The notes: generated by a model not told the origin, from the letters alone. DNA of 64,000 bases from Curtobacterium sp. MCBA15_012 (GCF_001864935.2 NZ_CP126267.1:3472001-3536000); one strand, 5' to 3'; numbered from the stretch's first letter, positions 1-8,472 are shown. A program made the numbers and translations.

Positions 1-1223
1 TCGAGGCCGGACATGCGGGTCTGCGCCGTGAACGGCACCTCGACCGCGCCGGCGGGCGTCCCGGGTGCGACCCCGTCTGCTGCCGCGAGCGTGACGATGG
101 ACCGTCCCTCGGGGGTGCTGTCGGCGGCGCTCGACAGCGCTGCCGCCTCCATGAGCGTCGTGACGGTCACGCCGGGCACCGGGACGACGCGGGACGCCTG
201 GCGGTTGCCGTAGGTGATCGTGCCGGTCTTGTCGAGCAGCAGCGTGGTGATGTCACCGGCGGCCTCGACCGCGCGGCCCGACATCGCCAGGACGTTGTGC
301 TGCACGAGCCGGTCCATGCCGGCGATGCCGATCGCGGAGAGCAGCGCGCCGATGGTGGTCGGGATGAGGCAGACGAGCAGGGCGATGAGCACGGGCACGC
401 TGACCGTGGCGCCGACGAGGCCCGCGATGGGCTGCATCGTGAGGCAGACGATCACGAACACGATCGACAGCGACGCGAGCAGGATGTTCAGCGCGATCTC
501 GTTCGGCGTCTTCTGGCGGGCGGCACCCTCGACGAGCCGGATCATCCGGTCGATGAAGGTCTCGCCGGGCGTGGACGTGATGCGCACCACGATCCGGTCG
601 GACAGCACCCGGGTGCCGCCGGTCACCGCGCTGCGGTCACCGCCCGACTCCCGGATGACGGGCGCGGACTCGCCGGTGACGGCCGACTCGTCGACGCTCG
701 CGATGCCGTCGATGACGTCGCCGTCGCCCGGGACCACCTCACCGGCGACGACGACCACGACGTCGCCCTTGGCGAGGTCGACGGAGGCCAGCTCCTCGGT
801 CTCGGCCCGCAGGGCGGCCGGGTCGCCGGCCGCGTCGTACCCGCGGACGCGCCGTGCGCTCGTGGTGGAGCGGGTCTTGCGGAGGGTGTCGGCCTGCGCC
901 TTGCCGCGGCCCTCGGCCACGGCCTCGGCCAGGTTGGCGAAGACCACCGTCAGCCAGAGCCACACCGCGATCGCGGTGGTGAACGCGGACGGCTCGACGA
1001 AGGCGGTCACCGTGGTGAGCGCGGCACCGACCTCGACGATGAACATGACGGGGTTGCGCCACATCAGGCGCGGGTCGAGCTTGCGCAGGGCGCCCGGGAG
1101 GCCCGCCGCCAGTTGGCGGGGCCCGAAGGCGGACGAGGTGGTCGGCCGGGAGGCGGTGGTCGCCTCCGGCGCGTCGGTCACGGTGGTCATTGCAGTGTCC
1201 TCGGACATCGGCTGGGCGTTCAT
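1..1223 (-). CDS. kdpB: Potassium-transporting ATPase subunit B, partial
   Basis: This is the catalytic P-type ATPase subunit of the KdpFABC high-affinity potassium pump in the cytoplasmic membrane. Only about 407 of the usual ~680 codons are present, because the 3' end lies beyond base 1. Visible family motifs are the actuator-loop TGES (near residue 182) and the phosphorylation motif DKTGT with the aspartate at residue 331, followed by ITYGNR. The segment [17 protein letters not shown] near the N-terminus is typical of KdpB. The start ATG overlaps the kdpA stop as ATGA, which implies translational coupling. In-frame ATGs at codons 6 and 12 are alternative starts. Identification is very secure. 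Confidence 0.95.
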   Translation of the reverse strand, partial: MNAQPMSEDTAMTTVTDAPEATTASRPTTSSAFGPRQLAAGLPGALRKLDPRLMWRNPVMFIVEVGAALTTVTAFVEPSAFTTAIAVWLWLTVVFANLAEAVAEGRGKAQADTLRKTRSTTSARRVRGYDAAGDPAALRAETEELASVDLAKGDVVVVVAGEVVPGDGDVIDGIASVDESAVTGESAPVIRESGGDRSAVTGGTRVLSDRIVVRITSTPGETFIDRMIRLVEGAARQKTPNEIALNILLASLSIVFVIVCLTMQPIAGLVGATVSVPVLIALLVCLIPTTIGALLSAIGIAGMDRLVQHNVLAMSGRAVEAAGDITTLLLDKTGTITYGNRQASRVVPVPGVTVTTLMEAAALSSAADSTPEGRSIVTLAAADGVAPGTPAGAVEVPFTAQTRMSGL

Positions 1224-2911
1224 CGGGCGAGTGCTTCCGCGAGCGGTCCGAGAGCGAGGACCGGGAAGTAGGTGAGGGCGGTGACGATCACGGCGACCGC
1301 ACCGAGCAGGCCGATGAACAGCGGCCGGTGCGTGGGCAGCGTGCCGCTGGTCGCGGGCACCTTGTCCTGGGCGGCGAGCGACCCGGCGAGCGCCAGGACG
1401 AGCGCGATCGGGATGAACCGACCGAGCAGCATCACGACGCCGAGCGCGGAGTTCATCCACGTGGTGTTCGCGGTGAGCCCACCGAACGCCGACCCGTTGT
1501 TGTTCGCGCCCGAGGTGAAGGCGTACAGCAACTCGGAGAGCCCGTGGTTGCCCGGGTTGAACAGGCTCGTGCCGAGGACCTGCTCACGGACGCCCGGGAT
1601 CACCAGGGACAGTCCGGTGCCGAGCAGCACCAGGGTCGGCGTGACCAGGATGTACAGCGCGGCGAAGGTCATCTCGCGGGCGCGGATCTTCTTGCCGAGG
1701 TACTCCGGGGTGCGACCGACGAGGAGCCCGCCGATGAACACCGTGATGACCGCGAGCACGAGCATCCCGTACAGGCCGGAGCCGACACCGCCGGGGCTGA
1801 TCTCGCCGAGCATCATGTTGAGGAGCGCCATCATGCCGCCGATCGGCGTGAAGCTGTCGAACATGCCGTTCACGGCGCCCGTGGACGTCGCGGTCGAGGT
1901 CGTGCCGAAGAGGGTCGTGCCGAGGATGCCGAACCGCATCTCCTTGCCCTCCATCGCCGCGCCCGCCGCCTGGGTGGCGCTGCCGCCGCCGGCGAGTTCG
2001 GCGATCGACATCACCGAGAGCGACACGAGGAAGATCGCGCCCATCACGGCGAGGATCGCGGTGCCCTGGCGGCCGTCGCCGACGAGCCGCCCGAAGGTGC
2101 GCGGGAGCGAGAACGGGATGACGAGCATGAGGAAGACCTCGACGAGGTTCGTCCACGCCTGCGGGTTCTCGAACGGGTGCGCCGAGTTCGCGTTGAAGTA
2201 GCCGCCACCGTTCGTGCCGAGCTCCTTGATCGCCTCCTGCGACGCGACGAAGCCGTCCGGGATGTGCTGCGTCCCGCCGGCGAGGGTGGTGACGTCGATC
2301 CCGGCGCCCCAGGACTGCACGACGCCCCCGGCGACGAGCACGAGCGCGAACACGAACGCGCCGGGCAGGAGCAGGCGACCCGTGCCGCGCACGACGTCGA
2401 CCCAGACGTTGCCGAGCGTGCCCGACTTCCGGCGGGCGAACCCGCGGACCAGGGCGACGGCGACGGCGAGGCCGACCGCGGCGGACAGGAAGTTCTGCAC
2501 CGCGAGGCCCGCCATCTGCACGGTGTAGCCGACGGTGGCCTCGGGCGAGTAGGACTGCCAGTTCGTGTTCGCGACGAACGACGCCGCCGTGTTGAACGCG
2601 AGCGACGGCCCGACGTCCGGCAACCCGAGGTTCCCCGGCAGCACCACCTGGATGCGCTGCAGCAGGTAGACGACGAGGAGCCCGACGACGCTGAACAGCA
2701 GCACGCCCCGCAGGTACGCGGGCCAGGACTGCTCGGCGTCGGGGTCGACCCCGATCACCCGGTACACGCCGCGCTCGATGCGGGCGTGCTTCGTCGGCGT
2801 GTAGACGTGCGCCATCCAGTCCCCGACCGGGCGGTAGGAGACGACGAGGAGCAGGACGAGCGTCGCGACCTGGGCGATGCCGGCCCAGGTGTCGGCGGCG
2901 GAGCCGGCCAT
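1220..2911 (-). CDS. kdpA: Potassium-transporting ATPase subunit A
   Basis: KdpA is the potassium-selective channel-like subunit of the Kdp pump. The 563-residue product matches the family length (about 557 in E. coli). It begins [11 protein letters not shown] and has many hydrophobic helices. It also has selectivity-filter-like segments such as [14 protein letters not shown] and [12 protein letters not shown], which are characteristic of this subunit. The start ATG overlaps the kdpF stop (ATGA) and its own stop overlaps the kdpB start, so the operon is tightly coupled. The frame stays open upstream to base 3166, but the conserved N-terminus and the overlap fix the start at 2911. Confidence 0.96.
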   Translation of the reverse strand: MAGSAADTWAGIAQVATLVLLLVVSYRPVGDWMAHVYTPTKHARIERGVYRVIGVDPDAEQSWPAYLRGVLLFSVVGLLVVYLLQRIQVVLPGNLGLPDVGPSLAFNTAASFVANTNWQSYSPEATVGYTVQMAGLAVQNFLSAAVGLAVAVALVRGFARRKSGTLGNVWVDVVRGTGRLLLPGAFVFALVLVAGGVVQSWGAGIDVTTLAGGTQHIPDGFVASQEAIKELGTNGGGYFNANSAHPFENPQAWTNLVEVFLMLVIPFSLPRTFGRLVGDGRQGTAILAVMGAIFLVSLSVMSIAELAGGGSATQAAGAAMEGKEMRFGILGTTLFGTTSTATSTGAVNGMFDSFTPIGGMMALLNMMLGEISPGGVGSGLYGMLVLAVITVFIGGLLVGRTPEYLGKKIRAREMTFAALYILVTPTLVLLGTGLSLVIPGVREQVLGTSLFNPGNHGLSELLYAFTSGANNNGSAFGGLTANTTWMNSALGVVMLLGRFIPIALVLALAGSLAAQDKVPATSGTLPTHRPLFIGLLGAVAVIVTALTYFPVLALGPLAEALAR

Positions 2912-3000
2912 CAGAAGCGCTCCGGGTGGACCAGGGCCCACACCAGGTAGACGACTGAGGCGATGCCGAGGACGGCGGCGGCGATGGTGACGACGATCAC
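2911..3000 (-). CDS. kdpF: KdpF small membrane subunit
   Basis: This is a 29-residue single-span membrane peptide (VIVVTIAAAVLGIASVVYLV, then WALVHPERF). It matches KdpF, which stabilises the KdpABC complex. It starts with GTG, and GGGGGTGGAG just upstream can act as the ribosome binding site. Its start overlaps the stop of an upstream 27-codon ORF as GTGA, and its stop overlaps the kdpA start as ATGA. Length, the C-terminal pattern and the position directly before kdpA all fit. Confidence 0.9.
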   Translation of the reverse strand: MIVVTIAAAVLGIASVVYLVWALVHPERF

Positions 3001-3080
3001 AGTCGCTCCACCCCCTTGGCGATGAGTGCCACCACACCGAACACGGCGAGGACACCGGCGACGACGAAGACGTCGAACAC
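2997..3080 (-). CDS. Small membrane peptide upstream of kdpF
   Basis: A 27-codon ORF starts at GTG (VFDVFVVAGVLAVFGVVAL, then IAKGVERL) and encodes one hydrophobic helix with a charged tail. A good Shine-Dalgarno (GGAG, 6 nt spacer) precedes it, and its stop overlaps the kdpF start (GTGA), so it is translationally coupled to the kdp operon. Short peptides of this kind are, to my knowledge, sometimes seen before kdpF in actinobacteria, but I know no assigned function. It may be an accessory Kdp subunit or simply a coupling ORF. It is the first gene of the operon on this strand. Confidence 0.65.
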   Translation of the reverse strand: MFDVFVVAGVLAVFGVVALIAKGVERL

Positions 3081-3125
3081 GAGGGACTCCAGGGTTGCTG
3101 CGTGGTCCGCGTCGGGTGACGCTGA

Positions 3126-3145
3126 CCGCACCACGTGTGGTGCGG
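3126..3145. promoter_or_regulatory. Dyad upstream of the kdp operon
   Basis: CCGCACCAC and GTGGTGCGG form perfect 9-bp inverted arms around a 2-bp centre. The element lies about 45 bp upstream of the first kdp-operon start. It could be an operator or a small hairpin in the 5' untranslated region. No T-run follows, so a terminator is unlikely. The binding protein is unknown; no kdpDE genes are in the window. Confidence 0.5.
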
Positions 3146-3268
3146 AACCGATGCTGGATCCGGCACCGCGCCTCCAGGCCGGTCCTAACGGGTTCCTGAC
3201 GGCCTGCTGTCGGACGCATGCGCCGCCCTAACGACCGACGCGGCGCGAGCCGCGGATGCTCAGCCTCG

Positions 3269-3298
3269 TTGCCGAGGCCGGGGCGACGCTGGTACCCT
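3269..3298 (+). promoter_or_regulatory. Predicted promoter of the Abi-upstream RNA
   Basis: TTGCCG (3269-3274) and TACCCT (3293-3298) are separated by 18 bp, a reasonable housekeeping-sigma promoter. The predicted start is near 3304-3306, just before the terminator-like hairpin. Confidence 0.5.
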
Positions 3299-3303
3299 TG
3301 CAG

Positions 3304-3349
3304 CATCACGATCGGCCCGCTCGCCTGACGGCTCGGGCCGATTTTCTTG
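3304..3349 (+). ncRNA. Candidate hairpin RNA/attenuator upstream of Abi gene
   Basis: ATCGGCCCG (3311-3319) pairs perfectly with CGGGCCGAT (3334-3342). Inside the loop a further GCC/GGC stem closes a TGAC tetraloop. TTTTCTT follows directly (3342-3348), the layout of an intrinsic terminator. Together with the promoter at 3269-3298 this would give a 40-50 nt RNA ending 18 nt before the Abi start codon. It could be a discrete small RNA or an attenuator for the Abi gene. Abi_2/AbiF-family proteins have been linked to adjacent small RNAs in recent literature, as far as I recall. The structure is seen; the function is inferred. Confidence 0.5.
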
Positions 3350-3366
3350 TCCCGGGGGGAGACGAG

Positions 3367-4359
3367 GTGCCCTACACGAAGCCGTGGCTGTCGATCGACG
3401 ACCAGATCGGGATCCTTCGCCGCCGAGGACTCGTCATCCCGGACGTCGAACGCGCGGCGGCCGTGCTGCACGAGGTGGGGTACTACCGGCTCACCGGCTA
3501 CCTCTACCCGCTCCGGCAGTCCCACACGGTGATCGATGAGCGCGGACGAGCGTCGGTCGTCGTCGAGGAGCAGTACCGCGTCACTGCCCGGTTCGACCAC
3601 GCCTGCGAACTGATCGCCTTCGATCGAGCGCTGCGCTTGCTGGTCCTCGAGGCCGTGGAACGGGTCGAAGTCGCTATCCGCACCAGGCTCGCGCACGTCC
3701 TCGGTCGGCTGTCGCCGTTCGCCCACGAGGATCCAGCAGCATTCAGTGCGGCCTTCACCGCCTCGGGATCGGACCCCGACCGGCGCAGCGAACACCAGCG
3801 GTGGCTGGGCCGGCTCGAGGACCGGAAGGGCCGTTCGGATGAGTCGTTCGTGACGCACTTCCGCGATCGGTACGACGGACACATGCCCGTCTGGGTCGTC
3901 GTCGAGTTGCTCGAACTCGGGCAGGTGTCGCGGCTGTACGGCGGGCTCCGGAACGATCTCGCCACCGAAGTCGCCGCGGCGTTCTCGGTTCCGACGAAAC
4001 AGTTGATGCGGAGCTGGCTCGCGTCCGTCAACTACGTGCGCAACGTCGCTGCCCACCACTCGCGGTTGTTCAACCGCAAGCTTGTCGTCGCTCCCAAGCG
4101 CCCGACCGCGGCGCAGGTCCCGGCGCTCGCACACCTCGGTTCCGGATCGGCACCGAAGCGTTTCGGCGTCTACGAGGTCTTGGCAGTCCTGGCGCATCTG
4201 CTCGATGCCGTGCCTTCCGACGAGGACTGGCAGGTGCGGACGGCGGCACTCCTGTCGTCCTTCCCGGACATCGACGGGATCGACGTCGGCTCGACCGGTG
4301 CAGATCCGGCATGGCTCCAAGAGCCGCTCTGGAACCCCCGGCAGACCCGCGCCGTCTGA
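3367..4359 (+). CDS. Abi family (Abi_2/AbiF-type) HEPN-fold abortive-infection protein
   Basis: The 330-residue product begins VPYTKPWLSIDDQI and carries the family segments GYYRLTGYLYPLR (residues 38-50) and SVNYVRNVAAHHSRLFNRKL (220-239). Two Rx4H motifs are visible, R105-TRLA-H110 and R225-NVAA-H230. These are the RNase-type signature of HEPN domains, so an RNA-cleaving abortive-infection or toxin role is likely. The GTG start is chosen because GGGGGAG lies 6 nt upstream; the frame is open further upstream to 3256 but would run through the hairpin. Its base composition appears less GC-rich than its neighbours, hinting at transfer. Its stop TGA directly abuts the stop of the convergent WYL gene. 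Confidence 0.85.
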   Translation: MPYTKPWLSIDDQIGILRRRGLVIPDVERAAAVLHEVGYYRLTGYLYPLRQSHTVIDERGRASVVVEEQYRVTARFDHACELIAFDRALRLLVLEAVERVEVAIRTRLAHVLGRLSPFAHEDPAAFSAAFTASGSDPDRRSEHQRWLGRLEDRKGRSDESFVTHFRDRYDGHMPVWVVVELLELGQVSRLYGGLRNDLATEVAAAFSVPTKQLMRSWLASVNYVRNVAAHHSRLFNRKLVVAPKRPTAAQVPALAHLGSGSAPKRFGVYEVLAVLAHLLDAVPSDEDWQVRTAALLSSFPDIDGIDVGSTGADPAWLQEPLWNPRQTRAV

Positions 4360-5307
4360 TCAGCCACGACCGGCGTCGAGCAACCGTGCCGCGAGCGCCT
4401 CCACCGCGACCCGCAGCTCCTCCGGCCCCTCGACCGTGAACGGCACCGTCGTCCCGGCGAGCACCCCAGCGAGTCCGTCCCACGACCACGACCCGAGCGT
4501 CACCCGCCGGCGACCCTCCCCCGTGGGCTCGACGACGGCGTCCTCCGGCAGGAACGGTGCGATCCGCTCGGCGTCCGCGGCCGTCATGAGTACCGACCCG
4601 GTGCACGGCCACACGTCCTCGGTCGACGAGCCCCGGAACCGTGCCGAGACGAACGCCGTGACGTCGCCACCCGGGACCGGTCGCGGGGTGAACGCCAGCC
4701 GGGTGGGCATCCGCGGCACGATCCGGTCGACGCGGTAGGTGCGCCAGTCGTCGTGCTCGGGGTCCCACGCGAGCAGGTACCAGCGGCCGTTCCGCGCGAC
4801 GACCGCGTGCGGCTCGACGCGGTGCGGGGTGTCCCGCTCGCCGTAGCCGAAGCGCAGGACCTCGTGGCGGCGGACGGCCTCACCGACGGCGACGAGCACC
4901 TCGGGGTCGACGCGGGTCCGCCCCGGCGCGGCCACGGCGTCCACCAGGTCGACCCGGTTCCGCAGCCGTTCGGGCATCACCTGGCGCACGGTGGCGAGCG
5001 CCCGGGTCGCGGCCTCGGCGATGTCGGCGCCCGAGGCCGGGGCGACCGCGAGGGCGAGGGCGATCGCGACGGCCTGCTCGTCGTCGAAGAGCAGCGGCGG
5101 CAGGTCCGAACCGGCGGCGAGCCGGTAGCCGCCCGCGGGTCCGCGCACCGACTCCACGCGGTACCCGAGGTCCCGGAGCCGGTCGACGTCGCGGCGGAGC
5201 GTGCGCGGGCTGACGGCCAACCGGGTCGCGAGTTCGTCGCCGGCCCAGTCGCGGTGCACCTGCAGCAGGGAGAGCAGCGACAGCATGCGCGAGGACGGTC
5301 CGGACAT
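4360..5307 (-). CDS. WYL-domain transcriptional regulator (YafY type)
   Basis: A 315-residue regulator. The N-terminal winged HTH (residues ~1-60, MLSLLSLLQVHRDW ... LAVSPRTLRRDVDRLRDLGY) is followed by a WYL domain containing HAVVARNGRWYLLAWDPEHDDWRTYRVDRI and a C-terminal WCX-like part. Such proteins bind DNA and sense small ligands. It is divergent from a VOC-fold protein gene, and a perfect 10-bp-arm dyad (5326-5350) lies between them, so autoregulation and control of the neighbour are likely. Start at 5307 with GAGG 8 nt upstream. It converges on the Abi gene with no spacer. Confidence 0.88.
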   Translation of the reverse strand: MSGPSSRMLSLLSLLQVHRDWAGDELATRLAVSPRTLRRDVDRLRDLGYRVESVRGPAGGYRLAAGSDLPPLLFDDEQAVAIALALAVAPASGADIAEAATRALATVRQVMPERLRNRVDLVDAVAAPGRTRVDPEVLVAVGEAVRRHEVLRFGYGERDTPHRVEPHAVVARNGRWYLLAWDPEHDDWRTYRVDRIVPRMPTRLAFTPRPVPGGDVTAFVSARFRGSSTEDVWPCTGSVLMTAADAERIAPFLPEDAVVEPTGEGRRRVTLGSWSWDGLAGVLAGTTVPFTVEGPEELRVAVEALAARLLDAGRG

Positions 5308-5325
5308 GCCTCCATCCTCGTCCGG

Positions 5326-5350
5326 GTTGCGGTCACGATCTGACCGCAAC
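5326..5350. promoter_or_regulatory. Dyad operator between divergent WYL and VOC genes
   Basis: GTTGCGGTCA and TGACCGCAAC are perfect 10-bp inverted arms separated by CGATC. The site is centred in the 61-bp gap between the two divergent starts, where it would cover both promoters. It is most likely the binding site of the adjacent WYL regulator (inference from position). Confidence 0.65.
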
Positions 5351-5368
5351 GCCCGACACACTCCTGCC

Positions 5369-5788
5369 ATGAGCATCGAGACGACCACACACCTCAACTT
5401 CGACGGCCAGGCCCGCGCGGCCCTGGACCACTACGCGACGGTCTTCGGCGGGACCGTGACCGCCGCGACCTACGGCCAGATGGGCGCATCGCAGGACCCC
5501 GCATGGACCGACCGCATCGTGTTCGGCCAGGTCACCACCGAGGCCGGTCTCCGGATCATGGCGTTCGACGTCTGGCCGGACCAGCCCTACGACCAGGGCA
5601 CGAACGCCTTCTACGTCTTCGTGCACGGTGACGACGCGGACGAGGTCACGCGCTACTGGGAGGCCCTGTCCGACGGCGCCGAGGTGCGCCAGCCCCTCGC
5701 ACCGACGCCGTGGGCGCCGCTCGCGGGACAGCTGCGCGACCGGTTCGGCGTCGTCTGGCAGCTCGACGTCGCGGCACCGCAGGCCTGA
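5369..5788 (+). CDS. VOC-fold protein (PhnB/glyoxalase-like)
   Basis: This 139-residue protein begins MSIETTTHLNFDGQARAALD, has HYATVFGGTVTAATYGQMG, and ends with PWAPLAGQLRDRFGVVWQLDV. That is the pattern of PhnB-like members of the vicinal-oxygen-chelate superfamily (3-demethylubiquinone-methyltransferase/glyoxalase fold). Enzymatic activity is unknown for most members. It is divergently paired with the WYL regulator and probably controlled through the dyad at 5326-5350. The gene ends before a strong hairpin (5804-5852) that separates it from the convergent methyltransferase. Confidence 0.85.
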   Translation: MSIETTTHLNFDGQARAALDHYATVFGGTVTAATYGQMGASQDPAWTDRIVFGQVTTEAGLRIMAFDVWPDQPYDQGTNAFYVFVHGDDADEVTRYWEALSDGAEVRQPLAPTPWAPLAGQLRDRFGVVWQLDVAAPQA

Positions 5789-5803
5789 CGTTCGGCCACG
5801 GAT

Positions 5804-5852
5804 GGAGCAGACGACGTCGGGTACCGAGCGCGGACCCGACGTCGTCTGCTCC
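5804..5852. repeat. Palindrome family B, copy 1 (likely bidirectional terminator)
   Basis: Perfect 19-bp arms (GGAGCAGACGACGTCGGGT and its reverse complement) flank an 11-nt loop. The element lies between the convergent VOC and rRNA methyltransferase genes. Related copies are at 56151-56197 and 58809-58861. There is no T-tract. Confidence 0.75.
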
Positions 5853-5916
5853 GTCGACGTGGAGGCCCGCACTCCGCCGGCGTGTGCAGGCCCGCAAGCC
5901 GTCGGCGCGGAGGCCC

Positions 5917-6804
5917 TCAGCCCGCGGGCGTCCAGGTGCTGACCGTCACGGCGGCGGTGACGGTCGTGGGCGCGAAGGCCTGGTCCGGGTCGACGTGGTG
6001 GTGGCTCGGCCCCATGTGCACGACGTCGTGCACGTCCTCGGCGGTCAGGTCCATCGTCCACGTCAGGTCGTCCGAGCTCCGCAGCGCGAACGACGGCGTC
6101 AGCGAGTCGTGCAGCCGTCGCTCCTTCTCCGGGTCCACGGCGATCGTCGCCTCGGCGAGCTCCGCCAGGTGGCCGGGCCGCGGGGTCACCACCGCCAGGA
6201 CCCCCGCCGGGTGCAGCACGCGGGCGTACTCCCGCTGGTTGCGCGGCGCGAACACGTCCAGCACGACGGCGGCTGCGTCGTCGACGACCGGGAGGCGCTC
6301 GGTCACGTCCCCGACGACGGCTCCCGCCCGCGCGTGCACCCGTGCGGCGCGACGGATCGCCACCGCGGACAGGTCCAGCGCGACCCCGAGGCGGGCCGCG
6401 ACGGCCCCTGCCGGGGCCGGGCCGCGCCTCCCGTCCGGGTCCGGCGCGTCAGCACCGCCGGCCGCGTCGTCGGCGACCGCGTCGAGCGCGTGGGCGAGGT
6501 AGGTCCCGGGACCGGACCCGACGTCGAGCACGACGCCCGGGGCGGTGGCGTCGGCGACGACCGCGGCGAGCGCCCGCTCGACGGGCCGGTAGTGCCCGCG
6601 GCCGAGGAACCGCACGCGGGCGTCGACCATCGCGGGGGTGTCCGCCGTGAGCGCGCGGCGCTTCGCGGGGAGGAGCGTGAGGTGGCCCTGCTTCGCCTCG
6701 TCGTACCGGTGACCCGTCGCGCACCCGACCGATCCGTCCGCGACGCGGGCGAGCGGCTCGGCGCAGACGGGGCAGGCGAGCACGGGGAGGAGGTCGTCGC
6801 GCAC
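5917..6804 (-). CDS. 23S rRNA (guanine-N1)-methyltransferase, RlmA family
   Basis: The 295-residue product starts VRDDLLPVLACPVC. It has a zinc site C11/C14/C28/H32 (CPVC ... CATGH), then the RlmA-typical YDEAKQGHLTLL. A class I SAM-binding domain follows with VVLDVGSGPGTYL. This family N1-methylates G745 or G748 of 23S rRNA; Gram-positive members are mostly of the G748 (RlmAII/TlrB) type and can affect macrolide susceptibility. A Pro/Gly/Asp-rich insertion near DAPDPDGRRG looks species-specific. GTG at 6804 is preferred over 6810 because TACGCT lies 6 nt upstream, fitting a leaderless start. Confidence 0.87.
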   Translation of the reverse strand: MRDDLLPVLACPVCAEPLARVADGSVGCATGHRYDEAKQGHLTLLPAKRRALTADTPAMVDARVRFLGRGHYRPVERALAAVVADATAPGVVLDVGSGPGTYLAHALDAVADDAAGGADAPDPDGRRGPAPAGAVAARLGVALDLSAVAIRRAARVHARAGAVVGDVTERLPVVDDAAAVVLDVFAPRNQREYARVLHPAGVLAVVTPRPGHLAELAEATIAVDPEKERRLHDSLTPSFALRSSDDLTWTMDLTAEDVHDVVHMGPSHHHVDPDQAFAPTTVTAAVTVSTWTPAG

Positions 6805-6876
6805 CCCCACAGCGTACGCAGCGTGTGGACGGCGGGCCGTCACGCCAGCGTGAGCGGTCCTCGGTAGCGTCGGGAC

Positions 6877-7488
6877 ATGGCCGTCATCCACCACGCAACC
6901 CTCCGACCGACCAAGGCCGAGGCCCTCGCAGCCTGGCTGCCCGCGCAGCCGTGGAGCGGGCTGTCCGCCGGGGAGTCCGTCGAGGTCGTGACGCGCTTCC
7001 GGTTCGACGACCCTGCGGGCGAGGTCGGCGTCGAGGTGATCGTCGTGCGGACCCCGGACGGCCGACTGCTGCACACGCCGTTGACGTACCGCGGTGCGCC
7101 GCTCGAGGGTGCCGGCGCGCACCTCGTGACCGAGATGGACCACTCGGTGCTCGGTCGCCGGTGGGTGTACGACGCGGTGGGCGACCCGGTCTACGCCGAC
7201 GTCGTGCGCCGGGCGATCGTCACGGGCGGCCACGAGGCCGACCTCGAGCGCGCGGACGGCTCCGGGACGTTCGACAAGGAGGCGACGGCGGTGGGCAGCG
7301 GCTCGGCGTCGGACTCCCCCACCGTGACCCGGGTCGAGGCGCACACCGACGGCACCGAGACCACGGTGCGGACCGACCACGGCGACCTTGTCGTGCTGCG
7401 GGTGGTCGGGCTGCCGGTGCCGGACGGCCAGACCCTCACCGCGTCGTGGGCGGACGACCACGCGGTCGTCGCGGTGCTGCCCGCCTGA
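6877..7488 (+). CDS. Maltokinase N-terminal cap-like (CG0192-related) protein
   Basis: The 203-residue protein begins MAVIHHATLRPTKAEALAAW, followed by LPAQPWSG. This is the hallmark of actinobacterial CG0192-related proteins that resemble the N-terminal cap of maltokinases but lack the kinase domain. Their function is unknown. It contains GAHLVTEMDHSVLGRRWVYDAVGDPVY, conserved in the family as I remember it. TAGCGT stands 6 nt upstream of the ATG with no Shine-Dalgarno, so a leaderless transcript is likely. It is followed by a GTCGCC-rich repeat. Confidence 0.75.
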   Translation: MAVIHHATLRPTKAEALAAWLPAQPWSGLSAGESVEVVTRFRFDDPAGEVGVEVIVVRTPDGRLLHTPLTYRGAPLEGAGAHLVTEMDHSVLGRRWVYDAVGDPVYADVVRRAIVTGGHEADLERADGSGTFDKEATAVGSGSASDSPTVTRVEAHTDGTETTVRTDHGDLVVLRVVGLPVPDGQTLTASWADDHAVVAVLPA

Positions 7489-7531
7489 GACCCGCGTGGC
7501 GCCCCGATCGGGTGCGCCGCGCTCCGGCACG

Positions 7532-7600
<69 letters not shown>

Positions 7601-7683
7601 CATGCTCCTGAGCGTGTGCCCGACCCCGCCCCGGGACGTGCCCCGTCCGGGGGACTCCGAGGGAACCGGCGTCTGATTGCAAT

Positions 7684-8418
7684 GTGCAACTTCGACGACG
7701 TGACCCCTGGGCGGCGCTCCTGCCCGCCTCGGTGGTCGTCGTCGCCACGACCCACGACCTCGACGGTCCGCTGACCGACGACGAGCGCACGGCGGTCGCC
7801 ACGGCACTGCCGGCCCGTCGCGCGGAGTTCACGACCGGTCGTGTGCTCGCCCGCCGTGCCTGCGCGGCCACGGGGATCGACGCGCCGTCCATCCCCGTCG
7901 CACGGAGCGGCGCACCCGTGTGGCCCGACGGTGTCGTCGGCGCGATCACGCACTGCGCCGGACTCCGCGCGTGCGCCGTCGGTCGGTCCGTCGAACACGC
8001 CGGGATCGGCATCGACGCGACCCCCGCCCGACCGCTGCCCGCGGGGGTGCTCGAGCGCATCGCGGACCTCGACAGCACGCCCGTCCGGGCCGGTCTCGAC
8101 GCCCTCCGCCGATCCGGTGGTGAGAGTCCGGACAGTGTGCTGTTCGCCGCGTCCGAGGCGGTCGCGAAGGCACGGACGACGGCCCACGGCGGCTGGTTCG
8201 GGATCGACGGCGCACGCGTGGTGCTGCGTCCGGACGGCACCTTCGTGGCGACCGCCCGACGGGGCCCGGCGTTCACAGCCACGGGCGGGTGGGCGGTGGA
8301 CCGGGGGACGGTGCTGGCGGGGACGGTGCTGGCCCGGGACGTGCCGGGCGGGGACGTGCCGGACGGGGGTGTGCCGGGCTGGGACGCACCGGACGGGGGC
8401 GGGGACGGCGCTCGCTGA
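7684..8418 (+). CDS. 4'-phosphopantetheinyl transferase (EntD/Sfp-like)
   Basis: The 244-residue protein has the EntD/Sfp-type motifs RRAEFTTGRVLARRAC (45-60), AITHCAG with H90, GIGIDATP with D111, and FAASEAVAKA with E158 and K162. Such enzymes transfer phosphopantetheine from CoA to a carrier-protein serine. The gene ends 54 nt before a carboxylic acid reductase gene that needs exactly this activation, so the two are almost certainly functional partners. The third magnesium ligand of the usual GIDIE motif is not conserved (GIDAT). The C-terminal ~40 residues are a low-complexity Gly/Asp/Pro tail encoded by ~15-nt imperfect repeats (8299-8410). Start GTG at 7684 is tentative. Confidence 0.85.
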   Translation: MQLRRRDPWAALLPASVVVVATTHDLDGPLTDDERTAVATALPARRAEFTTGRVLARRACAATGIDAPSIPVARSGAPVWPDGVVGAITHCAGLRACAVGRSVEHAGIGIDATPARPLPAGVLERIADLDSTPVRAGLDALRRSGGESPDSVLFAASEAVAKARTTAHGGWFGIDGARVVLRPDGTFVATARRGPAFTATGGWAVDRGTVLAGTVLARDVPGGDVPDGGVPGWDAPDGGGDGAR

Positions 8419-8472
8419 GCGCCGGGACGGGTGCGCAGGGGCGCGCTCGACGGAACGACGAAGGGACGAACG

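Noticed and set aside
3001..3255. A possible c-di-AMP (ydaO-type) riboswitch upstream of kdp
   Set aside because: The conserved ydaO core sequences are not visible; only a simple dyad is present.
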